NCBI GenBank assembly: GCA_964461835.1 | Contig: CAYWVO010000012.1 | Span: 11,012 to 75,011, forward strand | From: CAYWVO01 sp964461835 | GTDB taxonomy: Bacteria; Zixibacteria; MSB-5A5; WJJR01; JAJRUJ01 | Direction: 5' to 3' | Length of the DNA stretch: 64,000 nucleotides | In this document: in pieces, positions 1 through 9,436 of the stretch | Layout: each line of letters starts with the position of its first letter | Numbering within the stretch: the stretch's first letter is position 1 | Position numbers and translations under genes: made by a program | Notes under the pieces: model-generated | What the model was told of the DNA's origin: nothing | The model's database searches: none | The model's input: only the letters and a program-made list of their open reading frames with translations

Positions 1-1
1 A

Positions 2-2668
2 GTGGCACCCGGTGAAGTAGTCACCTTGCTCGTGCAGGTGAACATTCCGTCCGGTACGCCGGCAATGATCGACAGTGCCCGCATACGTTTTACTTCAGAA
101 AATGACCCGAGCCGTTCGGCCCAAGCGTGTGTGGTAACTACGTCAGAGGGTGGCGCAGCAAGTGCTCCCTGGCGGGAGTCATTTGCCGGAGGGCCCATCT
201 CACCGCCACAATGGCCGATGTCTGAATGGGCGGAAATCAGCGACGGCGGCCTGTATGCGCCAACACCCCCCGAGGTTGCGGAACTGGAACACATTGGCTA
301 CCTGCTCTCCCAGCGGATTGACCTGTCCCAATTAACTGATGGGCAACTCGCTTTCTGGTATCGCGGCATCAACACCGGTTGGGGCGGATGGTCTGGACCG
401 TCGGATTTAAATACCCAGTACTTAAACGATGCTGGGCAATGGAAAGTACTAAGTTACATCTCTGGTTCCAGCGGAGAAAGCTCCGTTTACCGAGAAAAAA
501 TCCTGTCCCTGCCGAATGATGCCTTGCACGATGCATTTCGGGTGCGGTTTAACGCAACCGGTAACATGTCCGGCAAATGGCTGCTGGATGATATCTATAT
601 CGGCCCGCGTCGGGATTACCATGTCACCTGCACCTTTGATTATATGCCGATTTATGGGGTATCCGGTGACCCCATTCCGCATGACTTGCAAATATTCAAT
701 CGGGGATCAGAGCCGGATAGTTATCTGCTGGAGACTGTCTCCGGTGTCTGGCCTATCCGTTTTCTGGACAACGGTCAGGAAATATCCGAAACTGACGTAA
801 TCGATCCGGCGCAATCGATCACGATCGAAGTGGAAGTGACCATTCCGGAAACTGCGCTGGTCAATGATCTGGATACAACACTGGTGGCGATCACCTCTGT
901 GGGCGATGCCGTAGAGTGTCGGCAGGCAGTATATCAAACATCGTGTCTGGGCGGAGTGGCGGATATCCCCTGGTGTGATTCCATTGCTTCCTCGGTCCTC
1001 TCCGATGAAAAATGGCCGTTGCGTTCGGGCGTCCAAGTCGGTTCGGATCCCTATGCCCCGGCGGGATCGTGGACCATGGTCGCGGGTGGTTCGGATACTG
1101 CCTACTCGCAGTTCATCGATTTGTCGGAGGTGGACGAAGCCATGCTGGATTTTTATGCGCGGGCCGGAGGCAGTTTTATCATGCCGGGTCCCGATGAGCG
1201 CATAACGATTGCTTACCGCGCTACCGATGGCTCCTGGCACGATTTGACAACGCTCAGCGGCGGTGGACGATACCGTTCGCAGTTTGATCGACATTGCATG
1301 TCCTTGCCGGTCGACGCACTCGGCGATCGCTTCCAATTTCGCATCGGCTGTGATTGCGAGACACGCTGGTATTTCGATGATTTTAAAATCGTGTTAACAC
1401 CGCATTGTGAGATTACCTCTGATGTCCTCGATTTTACGCTAAACCCGGGAACGGAGCAAACAGCACAAATCTATCTGGATAACACGGGCTCTGGCACGCT
1501 GGAATATCGGATATCAGTCATTCCTGCGGCGGTGACCATGTCGGCCCTGCTGGCAAGAATGATCAAGGCGACCGATCACGATCCACTGTCCGCGGCTTTA
1601 CGCACACCGGCTGAGACCTTCGCCTGCGATTGGGGGGGCCCGGGTGCTGGCGGGTATCTCTGGATTGACAGTGACGAACCATACGCCCCGGCATTCGAAT
1701 TTGTCGACATTGCGGGCATCGGTGAACCGTTAGCCCGTCTCGATACCAAGTTTTATGATACTGCACACCTTGGATTCGAATTTCCCTACTATGGTGAGGT
1801 GTACACCGAGGTCCTGGTCAGCGCCTATGGCTATCTGCAGTTTGGTGACCAACCCCTGCTGTCATCCTGGATGGCACTGCCGATTCCCCACTCCATCTCA
1901 CCCAACAACGTCTTGTTCTGGTGTTATGGTGACTATGAAACGTTGGGAGATGTCTATGCCTACTCAGATGACTCAACGGCGATACTTCAATTAAACGGAT
2001 TTGGCCAGGAGGGCTCGTCATGGTATCAGGCAACAGCGCAGGTCGAATTGCGTGCGAATGGACGAATCGCTTACCGCTTCCTGGAATTTGGCGACGGCTT
2101 TGTTACGAAGGAGTGTGGCGTTGGTATCGAGGGGCCGACCGGCAACGAAGGTCACGGGATCGTCTTTTACGTCAATCCGGTGCAAAACGACCCGCAATAC
2201 CTCCGGGATAGTTTACAAATTATCTTCTACCCACCCCCGGATTGGATCTCACTCGACTACCCGGTGGGTACCGTGGCGCCGCAAACTCTGCGCTCGGTGT
2301 CGGTCGACTTTATCACCGATGAGCTCCCGCCGGGGGATTATGATGCAATCCTGCGTTTTGATTTGAATGATCCCGATGCTGCCGCGAATCCCTGGTTCGT
2401 GAACTCCCGGGTAACCGTTCTGGACACATCGTCCTGCTATTGCCCGATGGGAGATCTGAATCTGGACGAGGCCATTGATCCACTCGATGTGGTGTATTTG
2501 GTTAATTTTGTTTACCGCCAGGCCCCCGAACCACCCTGGCACCCCAAATGTCCCTATCACCCCGGTGATGTGCACCCAGACGGTGTAGTCGACCCACTCG
2601 ACGTCACCTGCCTGGTCAACTACGTCTTCCGGGGATTGGGGCCGCTCGACAATCCCTGCGGCTGGTAA
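2..2668 (+). CDS. Large secreted multi-domain protein with C-terminal dockerin pair (5'-partial)
   Basis: The reading frame is open from the first bases, and the visible N-terminus is already inside an Ig-like/NEW-type domain, so the true start lies upstream of the window. Visible parts, in order: two units that each combine a jelly-roll, MAM-like domain (ending 'LDDIYIG' and 'FDDFKIV') with a CARDB/NEW-type Ig domain ('IPETALVNDLDTT'); an ASH/BACON-like domain ('LDNTGSGTLEYRI'); a module around residues 550-740 with 'GFEFPYYGEVYTEVLVS'; another ASH-like strand set; and two dockerin-like calcium loops near the C-terminus ('GDLNLDEAIDPLDVVYLV' and 'GDVHPDGVVDPLDVTCLV'). No catalytic domain is recognisable. 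It is most likely an extracellular or surface protein. The dockerin motif matches the one in the protein at 26502-28292, so both may use the same docking or retention system. No cohesin gene is seen in the window. Confidence 0.8.
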   Translation: MAPGEVVTLLVQVNIPSGTPAMIDSARIRFTSENDPSRSAQACVVTTSEGGAASAPWRESFAGGPISPPQWPMSEWAEISDGGLYAPTPPEVAELEHIGYLLSQRIDLSQLTDGQLAFWYRGINTGWGGWSGPSDLNTQYLNDAGQWKVLSYISGSSGESSVYREKILSLPNDALHDAFRVRFNATGNMSGKWLLDDIYIGPRRDYHVTCTFDYMPIYGVSGDPIPHDLQIFNRGSEPDSYLLETVSGVWPIRFLDNGQEISETDVIDPAQSITIEVEVTIPETALVNDLDTTLVAITSVGDAVECRQAVYQTSCLGGVADIPWCDSIASSVLSDEKWPLRSGVQVGSDPYAPAGSWTMVAGGSDTAYSQFIDLSEVDEAMLDFYARAGGSFIMPGPDERITIAYRATDGSWHDLTTLSGGGRYRSQFDRHCMSLPVDALGDRFQFRIGCDCETRWYFDDFKIVLTPHCEITSDVLDFTLNPGTEQTAQIYLDNTGSGTLEYRISVIPAAVTMSALLARMIKATDHDPLSAALRTPAETFACDWGGPGAGGYLWIDSDEPYAPAFEFVDIAGIGEPLARLDTKFYDTAHLGFEFPYYGEVYTEVLVSAYGYLQFGDQPLLSSWMALPIPHSISPNNVLFWCYGDYETLGDVYAYSDDSTAILQLNGFGQEGSSWYQATAQVELRANGRIAYRFLEFGDGFVTKECGVGIEGPTGNEGHGIVFYVNPVQNDPQYLRDSLQIIFYPPPDWISLDYPVGTVAPQTLRSVSVDFITDELPPGDYDAILRFDLNDPDAAANPWFVNSRVTVLDTSSCYCPMGDLNLDEAIDPLDVVYLVNFVYRQAPEPPWHPKCPYHPGDVHPDGVVDPLDVTCLVNYVFRGLGPLDNPCGW

Positions 2669-2726
2669 GCGATTAGTGGACGGCTCAACTGTAGATCGGA
2701 TTTCCCGGGTTATTGCAGTATCGTTA

Positions 2727-4223
2727 TTAAGCGCGATTAGTCTGCTCAGTCAACTTCGCCAGTTTGCGAACCGGGACATTATCCCGTTCTCGGGGTGTCA
2801 AGCGCCAGGTCCAGTTGCCGTTACTGGTTGCCGGGGCATTCATCCGTGCTGAAGCGGGCAGGCCGAGAACATCCTGCATCGGAACAATGGCCAACCGGGC
2901 TTTCGAGCGCCAGGCCAGTTCAATGAATTCCCAGTGCACATTGTCCGGGTAAATCTCATGCCCGACGTATTCGGCAAGCCGCTTTAAGTCTTTTTTGGTC
3001 GCCTCCGTCTCATACCAGCCGATGACCGTGTTGTTGTCATGGGTCCCGGTATACACGACGGCGTTCTCTTCATAGTTATGCGGCAGGTACGGGTCGTCAT
3101 CATCACCGTTGCGAAAGGCGAACTGCAAGACTTTCATGCCGGGGAAATTATAGCGTTTCATCACCTTTCGCACATCAGCGGTAATCGAGCCCAAGTCCTC
3201 CGCCACTAAAGGCAACTCAGGAAAATACCGTTGCAGTGTGGTAATAAAGTCGTCCACCGGCGCCTTGACCCATTGCCCGTTCATCGCCGTTTTATGATGG
3301 GCGGGGACCGCCCAGTAAGCGACCAGCCCACGGAAGTGGTCAATGCGCACGAGATCAAACAACCGGAACATATTCCGCAGCCGCGCCGCCCACCATTGGT
3401 ATCCTTCGGCCCGCAGTTTGTCCCAATCATAGACGGGGTTTCCCCAGAGCTGACCGGTCTTGCTGAAATAGTCGGGCGGGACACCGGAGACTACTTTTGG
3501 GCGCTTCCTCCGGTCCAGCTTAAACATCCAGGTGTTGGCCCAGGTGTCGACCGAATCGTAGTTGACGTACATGGGGATGTCCCCGAAGATCTGGATTTTC
3601 TTTTGATGGGCATACTCTTTGAGCTGCAGCCATTGGCGATGAAACAGCCATTGTTCGAATTTGATTTGGTCGATTGCGTCCCGGTATTCATCGGCAAAGG
3701 CGGTTAGTGCCTTATGATCACGGTTGCGCAGTTTTTTCGGCCACTCGGTCCAGATTGCGCCATCATGTTCACGTTTGCAGATGATGAAAACAGCAAAATC
3801 ATCCAGCCAGCCGGATTCCTGTTCACAGAACTCCGTGAATTCTCCGTTTCGCCTGGCGTCAGAAAAGCGCCGCCATGCTGCATGGAGAAGCCGACGTTTA
3901 AAAGCTGCCACCACCTCGTAGTCGACTCGCTCTACGGGAAAGTCCGGGGACGCCGCGATATCCTCAAGGGAAGCAAAACCTTGCTCCAGCAGTAGATCGG
4001 GACTGATGAGTAATTCATTGCCGGCAAACGCCGACGAGCAACTATACGGTGAATTGCCTTGACCCAAATCAATCGGATTGAGCGGCAGGACCTGCCAGAC
4101 ACGTTGATTCGCGGCTTCCAGTAAATCGACAAACTCAAATGCCGCCGGCCCCAGATCGCCGATTCCGCAGGAGGAGGGCAAAGAGGTAACGTGCATCAAA
4201 ATGCCGGCCGCGCGTTTATCCAT
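2727..4223 (-). CDS. malQ: 4-alpha-glucanotransferase (amylomaltase, GH77)
   Basis: 498 aa, the usual length for a short GH77 amylomaltase. It transfers alpha-1,4-glucan segments between maltooligosaccharides in the cytoplasm. The GH77 catalytic residues are in place: nucleophile D295 in 'VRIDHFRGL', acid/base E342 in 'AEDLG' and D396 in 'YTGTHDNNT'; the N-terminal 'LPSSCGIGDLG' is also typical. It is the last gene of the glgE-treS-glgB-treZ-GH57-treY-malQ operon. The ATG follows the treY stop codon directly, with GGAG inside the treY end, so translation is coupled. In this context it probably recycles the short maltodextrins left by TreY/TreZ and GlgE into chains long enough for the other enzymes. 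Confidence 0.96.
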   Translation of the reverse strand: MDKRAAGILMHVTSLPSSCGIGDLGPAAFEFVDLLEAANQRVWQVLPLNPIDLGQGNSPYSCSSAFAGNELLISPDLLLEQGFASLEDIAASPDFPVERVDYEVVAAFKRRLLHAAWRRFSDARRNGEFTEFCEQESGWLDDFAVFIICKREHDGAIWTEWPKKLRNRDHKALTAFADEYRDAIDQIKFEQWLFHRQWLQLKEYAHQKKIQIFGDIPMYVNYDSVDTWANTWMFKLDRRKRPKVVSGVPPDYFSKTGQLWGNPVYDWDKLRAEGYQWWAARLRNMFRLFDLVRIDHFRGLVAYWAVPAHHKTAMNGQWVKAPVDDFITTLQRYFPELPLVAEDLGSITADVRKVMKRYNFPGMKVLQFAFRNGDDDDPYLPHNYEENAVVYTGTHDNNTVIGWYETEATKKDLKRLAEYVGHEIYPDNVHWEFIELAWRSKARLAIVPMQDVLGLPASARMNAPATSNGNWTWRLTPRERDNVPVRKLAKLTEQTNRA

Positions 4224-7013
4224 CTACGTCTCCTCAGCCACCAGCAGGGCCACGGGGAACTCACTGAGTATATCGGCAGCTTGTTGTCGATCACGCGCGG
4301 GGATCGTCGTTCCGGTGAGCAAATCCCGCCACTGTGACGGGCCGGCGGGCAGCGTAACGGTAGTATCCTCCCAGACCTCGGCGCCTAACGGGAGCTGATT
4401 TTCCCGGACCAGGCTGACCGCAAATCGCGGCGCTACGCTGACAGCCCACCCCCTCTCATGGTGCCGCGCAAAGGCGAGCAGGTGCTGTTCTCGTCTGCCG
4501 GAAACCGCAAGCGGCTGGTAGTCACCATACAGGAACAGGTCATGATAGTCACGCCGCACGGACAATGCCTGGTGCGTGAGAAAGAGTTTGATCCGGCCGT
4601 CAGTGACCGTATCTCGTAGTTCGCGCAGGAGCGGCAGGCGTGCATCATCAATACGTTCTCTGATGCTGGCCAATAGTGCTTGCCGTTGGGCGAAATCGGC
4701 TGGTCGCCGATTGTCCGGATCCACCATGCTCAGGTCCCATAACTCACATCCCTGGTAAATATCCGGTACTCCCGGACAGGTTATTTTCACGAGCACCTGT
4801 GTCAGCGAATTAATTATTCCGTACCAGGAAACTTTTCGCTGAAACGGAATAAAAGAACTGAGAAAACCTTCATCGTCGGCCAAAATCCGTGCGATAAAGG
4901 TGAGGTAGCGATCTTCATATTCTACAGCCGGCTTCAACCAGGCCGTGTGCACCTTGGCCTCGCGGATCGCCTTAATCACATACTGTTTTAGACGTTCAAT
5001 AAATTCTTGCCGCTCGTTGTCCGCGAACGGCCAAAAGGCCAACAGCGATTGATACAAAAAGTATTCGTCGTTTTTATCGGGCACCGCCCGTCCGTGCAGG
5101 CGCTTTTTGGCGCGACGGTTGGCGCTGCGCCAGGTTTGCAACATACGAGACCATTCATCCGGCAGCTCCGACAGGACATGCAACCGCAGCCGGGCATCCT
5201 CCCCCCGCTTGGTGTCATGAGTCGCCGTAGCGTTTAAGGCGTGCGGACGCTTTTCCACCGCGGTTTGATTAAACCGATGAAATTCCTCTAGGCTCCGGCC
5301 GAAGCAACTGGGATTACCTCCCACCTCGTTTAACGAGAGTAATCGGTTGTAAATATACAGGCAGGTATCCTCCACCCCCTTGGCCATCAGCGGGGCGGTG
5401 ACTTGTTGAAATTGCATCACAAAATCGAGCATCAGTCGCCGTTCTTCCTCGCGAACATCTTGCACCTCTTCGAACAACAAGAATCCGCGAACAAAGGCCA
5501 ACTCATACCGGAGGTCCGGATTCAGATGAAGCGCACTTTCAATTGCCTGTTCGATATAACTGCGATCGGCCTCACTGATTCCCTGTTCGTTGATATATGT
5601 CCGATAGACCGGGAAATGCGCCATTACTTCTACCAAAGCGCGTCGCAGGCCGTACAGCGTAATATCATTTCCCTGCCGGTTACGACTGGAAATCCGTTTC
5701 AGCAGATGTGCCAGGTTGTCGATATTTCCCGCCAGATGTTTCTCGATGATCAGTCTTTTCTTGTCAGACGCCAGTTTGGGCCAGTTAGCCTTGACACCGG
5801 TAAACCGAATATATGTGCGGCTGATTGATCGTTCACTATCGGACCGACAGAAAAACCCATTCAACACATTTAAGAAATCATACCCGGTAGTCCCTTGAAC
5901 CGACCAGGTCGGCGGCAGCTGCTCCTGTTCTTCAAGAATTTTTTCCACAATAATATAGGTGTCGCCGATTGCGTGCCGCAGGCGTTCCAAATACGTCTGC
6001 GGGTCTTTCAGACCATCGATATGGTCAAGCCGTAATCCGGTAACCATGTCTTCGCTGCAGAGCCGTTTGATCAGTGTATGGGTCTCGTCAAAGACCGCCT
6101 GGTCTTCCAGGCGCAGGCAAATCAGGTTGTTGATGGTGAAAAAGCGACGATAGTTGATCTCTTCAGTGGCGACTTTCCAAAATGCAAGGCGGAAGTTCTG
6201 CTCGGACAATAAGTCATCCAGCAAACGAAAACTATCCGGCTCGCCGGCCTGGCCACTGAAGCGTTCCAGATTCTCATCGATGAATGCGCGAATCTGCTCA
6301 TTTTCTTCATACAATTCATGAATCAGCCGTTTGGCCAGTCGGACGTGTTCATACCGCTCGGTCAGCCTATCCGCACCGTGCAGATCTTTTAGCGTATAGA
6401 CGGTGCCGGTATATTTCATGAAGGTTGAACTGTTCGCTCCCAGTGACTTTTCCAGGCGGTCCAGGTCGTGGGTGAGTACCTTGACATAGGACTCGATGCG
6501 CAGCGGGAACCGAAGATCGTAGTAATTAATGCTCAGTCCGCCGGAATCATAGCGCAGGCTGATCTCGCCGGCTTCCAGCGTTTCGCCATAGAATTTGCCC
6601 AAGAACGGCGCCAGCAAACGGCCTTTGAGGCTGTCATAGACATGGTCCCAGTCAATATCAAAATAATGCTCATACCGGGAACATCGACCGTTCTCCAGGA
6701 TATCCATCAGCATAATGTTTTCGCTGTCAAACGCCATATGATTGGGAACAACATCCTGCACCCAGCCGATCTGATGCCGGTCGAGGGCTTTCTTCAATCC
6801 CTGCACACCCGCCTCGCCACCGAGTTGTCCGTCAATCACGGTCGGATCGGTGACGTCATAGCCATGTGTACTTCCCTCGACCGAAGCAAAAATCGGCGAC
6901 ACATACAGGTCAGTGATTCCCAGTTCATGCAAATAGCTGACAATCTCGGCTGCCTTCGTGAAACCGAAATCGGGAGTCAACTGCACGCGGTATGTCGAAA
7001 CCGGAATACGCAT
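4224..7013 (-). CDS. treY: Malto-oligosyltrehalose synthase (GH13)
   Basis: 929 aa. TreY isomerises the reducing-end alpha-1,4 bond of a maltodextrin to the alpha,alpha-1,1 bond of trehalose, giving maltooligosyltrehalose for TreZ. The N-terminal 'STYRVQLTPDFGF' and 'HGYDVTDPTVIDGQLGG' are characteristic of the family. The GH13 nucleophile is D330 in 'GLRLDHIDGLKDP' and the acid/base is E357 in 'YIIVEKILEE'; 'VQGTTGYDFLN' and 'ATATHDTKRGEDAR' are further TreY signatures. The start codon overlaps the stop of the upstream GH57 gene by one base (TAATG), and the malQ start abuts its stop. The length is at the long end of the family but no extra domain is obvious. Confidence 0.96.
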   Translation of the reverse strand: MRIPVSTYRVQLTPDFGFTKAAEIVSYLHELGITDLYVSPIFASVEGSTHGYDVTDPTVIDGQLGGEAGVQGLKKALDRHQIGWVQDVVPNHMAFDSENIMLMDILENGRCSRYEHYFDIDWDHVYDSLKGRLLAPFLGKFYGETLEAGEISLRYDSGGLSINYYDLRFPLRIESYVKVLTHDLDRLEKSLGANSSTFMKYTGTVYTLKDLHGADRLTERYEHVRLAKRLIHELYEENEQIRAFIDENLERFSGQAGEPDSFRLLDDLLSEQNFRLAFWKVATEEINYRRFFTINNLICLRLEDQAVFDETHTLIKRLCSEDMVTGLRLDHIDGLKDPQTYLERLRHAIGDTYIIVEKILEEQEQLPPTWSVQGTTGYDFLNVLNGFFCRSDSERSISRTYIRFTGVKANWPKLASDKKRLIIEKHLAGNIDNLAHLLKRISSRNRQGNDITLYGLRRALVEVMAHFPVYRTYINEQGISEADRSYIEQAIESALHLNPDLRYELAFVRGFLLFEEVQDVREEERRLMLDFVMQFQQVTAPLMAKGVEDTCLYIYNRLLSLNEVGGNPSCFGRSLEEFHRFNQTAVEKRPHALNATATHDTKRGEDARLRLHVLSELPDEWSRMLQTWRSANRRAKKRLHGRAVPDKNDEYFLYQSLLAFWPFADNERQEFIERLKQYVIKAIREAKVHTAWLKPAVEYEDRYLTFIARILADDEGFLSSFIPFQRKVSWYGIINSLTQVLVKITCPGVPDIYQGCELWDLSMVDPDNRRPADFAQRQALLASIRERIDDARLPLLRELRDTVTDGRIKLFLTHQALSVRRDYHDLFLYGDYQPLAVSGRREQHLLAFARHHERGWAVSVAPRFAVSLVRENQLPLGAEVWEDTTVTLPAGPSQWRDLLTGTTIPARDRQQAADILSEFPVALLVAEET

Positions 7014-9436
7014 TACGGGTGTTTCACCTGCATGAGTTCACCCAACCGGGTAAATGCCTGAACCCAGATTTTTGCCCGTTCGTTACTCGATTGGGCGCGT
7101 TCTGTCTGTTCGTGATGGACCTTCCTCATTCGATAATACGTGTTTTGGGCCTTCCAGAGATCGAGATCCATCGGCAACTCTAACAGAATTTCCAACAATC
7201 GCACCAGAGTTTCCAAGAGCTCCAGATTATCCGGCTCCTGCTCGATGCGATCCATCAACTCGGTGCATTTACTACTGGCTTCCAGTCCCAGCGTTGCCTC
7301 GTCGATACTAATCTGCCAGCGCCGCGCTTCGGAGACCAGCCGGTCCAGATCATCCAAGACCAACGGCTCTGCAGCCAGCGCCTGACGTAAGTCGGTGTTC
7401 AGTACAAACGACACCGTCGTGGAGAGCACCGGCGGCAGCGGGATGTGCATCTCCGAGGTCACCTGCATGATCGGATAGTAGCGGTCGTAGGAATATCGAT
7501 ACAGGGTCTCCACCTCATTGAGCATCGCACCGACAATCTGCCGCATCACGCGTCGCTGTTCGTCCTTAAACAAATGCCACAAGGAGTAGGCGTGAGTTCC
7601 CAGATGCTGATCGATCAGCGAAATAACGCCGGCGATATCATTCCGCTCGAAGGCCTCAGTAATCGACTGTTGAACATCAGAAAAATCCTCCGTGGCGCTT
7701 TGTTCCCGCACCCCGGCTAACAAATTATGTTCTCCCAAGTGCAGAACCACAAATTGGATCACTGTTTCCTCATACGTGATACGTGATTTCAGCCGGGCGA
7801 TGCCGGTCGCCAGATGCTGTCTTCCCTGCTCCAACCTGTGGAATGAAAGACTTTCGGCGAAAAAGCTGTAGAGATCGGTTGTCTCGCTGTGGCTTTCGGA
7901 GAACAAAGAGGACACGGCGTAGTGCGCGCCAACTCGAACGAAATCGAGCACCGCCGGTTTGGCATATTGCTCATAGGCCTCGCCGCCATTGGCCAGTCCG
8001 GCCATATTGGACGGCGCCCGCTCCAGCAATTTCTGAAATGCGGGGCCCAGTTCAATGCCGGCAATTTCCTCCGCCAACTGAATCGCCCGCGCCGCATAGA
8101 GAATGACCTGCATGGTTTCGATGCCCGAAATTTCATCAAAAAACCACCCGCAGGAGGTATACATCAGCATGGCGTGACGTTGCATCTCCAGGAGGCGCAA
8201 CGTCTTCGGGTAATCCTCACGGCACTGTGTGCTCAGGCAATGCTCGGCCAAAAAGGCATCGACATCCGCCGACCGGTCGAGAACCATCTCAACATACGCG
8301 TCCCGGGCCTGCCAGGGATCTTTGAAATACTTGCCACCGTGTTCTTCGTAGATGAGAATCAAGCTGTCGCGCAGCCAATCGAGCGCGCCCCGTAATACCG
8401 GGCGCCAGGCCTGAGTCCACCCGGGGTGCATACCGCTGTTGCAGCCACAATCGGCGCGCCAGCGTTCCACACCATGCACACAACTCCAGGAAGAATTTTC
8501 ATAAATCTCAACTTCGTAGGCCGGAGGGTGGTGCTCCAGGAATTCTCCGTAAATCGTCGGCCGCGCCAGTTGGTGTTCCTCGATGTGATACAAGCAGTAC
8601 GCGAGGGCCATGTCGCCGAACCGGTGATGATGGCCATATGTTTCTCCGTCAGTGGCCACATGCACCAGTTGATCCTCGGTTGATTCATCACTGAATGCAT
8701 CCATCAGTCGATCGGCGTAACGGCGCCCATCATCGAGCAAATCACCGAAGGCAATATCCTGGGCAATGGGACCATCATAGAAAAACAACGCAATCGTTCG
8801 TCCGGACGGAAGCCGACATTGATATGCCCGCCGGGGATCAATAGTGCCCTCACTTACCTCATGCCACGTATCGTCCCCGATCTTCCGAATGCGCTGTGCC
8901 TGCCGTGGGGCCAAAATGGTAAACGTAATTCCATAATCAACTAACATCTCCAACGTTTCCAAATCAACCGCAGTCTCGGGTAACCACATCCCCTCCGGTT
9001 TCTCGCCGAACCGGTATTCAAAATCTCGCATACCCCACAGCACTTGGGTTCTCTTATCCCGGGTATTGGCCAGGGGCATGATCAAATGATTATAGGCCTG
9101 AGCGATGGCGGAACCGTGGCCGCCAAATCGTTTTTTACTTTGCTGATGTGCGTCTAGAATCGCTGCATACACCTCCGGTTCGTGGACTTCCATCCAGGAA
9201 AGCAGCGTCGGCCCGAAATTGAAGCTGATACGCGAATAATTGTTGGTGATCGCGATTATCCGCCGCTCGGGATCGAGAATCCGAGACGCGGCGTTCGGCG
9301 CATAGCATTCGGCGGTAATCCGCGCATTCCAGTCATGGTGCGGGTAGGCCGAATCCTGCAACTCAACTTCTTCGAGCCAGGGATTTTCCCGTGGCGGCTG
9401 ATAGAAATGCGCGTGTAAACACAGGTATCGATTCAT
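7013..9436 (-). CDS. GH57 glycoside hydrolase with DUF3536
   Basis: 807 aa. The N-terminal half is a GH57 barrel ('HAHFYQPPRENPW' at residues 8-20). The likely nucleophile is E154 in 'MWLPETAVDLETL' and the acid/base D263 in 'HVATDGETYGHHH'. The C-terminal half is the helical DUF3536 region. GH57 includes alpha-amylases, amylopullulanases and branching enzymes; the exact activity of the DUF3536 class is not known to me, but its place between treZ and treY says the substrate is alpha-glucan. The ATG at 9436 was chosen because AAGGAG lies upstream and the ATGA overlap with treZ is standard coupling; an upstream extension to 9481 has no support. It could be a debranching or chain-trimming enzyme feeding TreY, or a second branching enzyme. 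Confidence 0.88.
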   Translation of the reverse strand: MNRYLCLHAHFYQPPRENPWLEEVELQDSAYPHHDWNARITAECYAPNAASRILDPERRIIAITNNYSRISFNFGPTLLSWMEVHEPEVYAAILDAHQQSKKRFGGHGSAIAQAYNHLIMPLANTRDKRTQVLWGMRDFEYRFGEKPEGMWLPETAVDLETLEMLVDYGITFTILAPRQAQRIRKIGDDTWHEVSEGTIDPRRAYQCRLPSGRTIALFFYDGPIAQDIAFGDLLDDGRRYADRLMDAFSDESTEDQLVHVATDGETYGHHHRFGDMALAYCLYHIEEHQLARPTIYGEFLEHHPPAYEVEIYENSSWSCVHGVERWRADCGCNSGMHPGWTQAWRPVLRGALDWLRDSLILIYEEHGGKYFKDPWQARDAYVEMVLDRSADVDAFLAEHCLSTQCREDYPKTLRLLEMQRHAMLMYTSCGWFFDEISGIETMQVILYAARAIQLAEEIAGIELGPAFQKLLERAPSNMAGLANGGEAYEQYAKPAVLDFVRVGAHYAVSSLFSESHSETTDLYSFFAESLSFHRLEQGRQHLATGIARLKSRITYEETVIQFVVLHLGEHNLLAGVREQSATEDFSDVQQSITEAFERNDIAGVISLIDQHLGTHAYSLWHLFKDEQRRVMRQIVGAMLNEVETLYRYSYDRYYPIMQVTSEMHIPLPPVLSTTVSFVLNTDLRQALAAEPLVLDDLDRLVSEARRWQISIDEATLGLEASSKCTELMDRIEQEPDNLELLETLVRLLEILLELPMDLDLWKAQNTYYRMRKVHHEQTERAQSSNERAKIWVQAFTRLGELMQVKHP

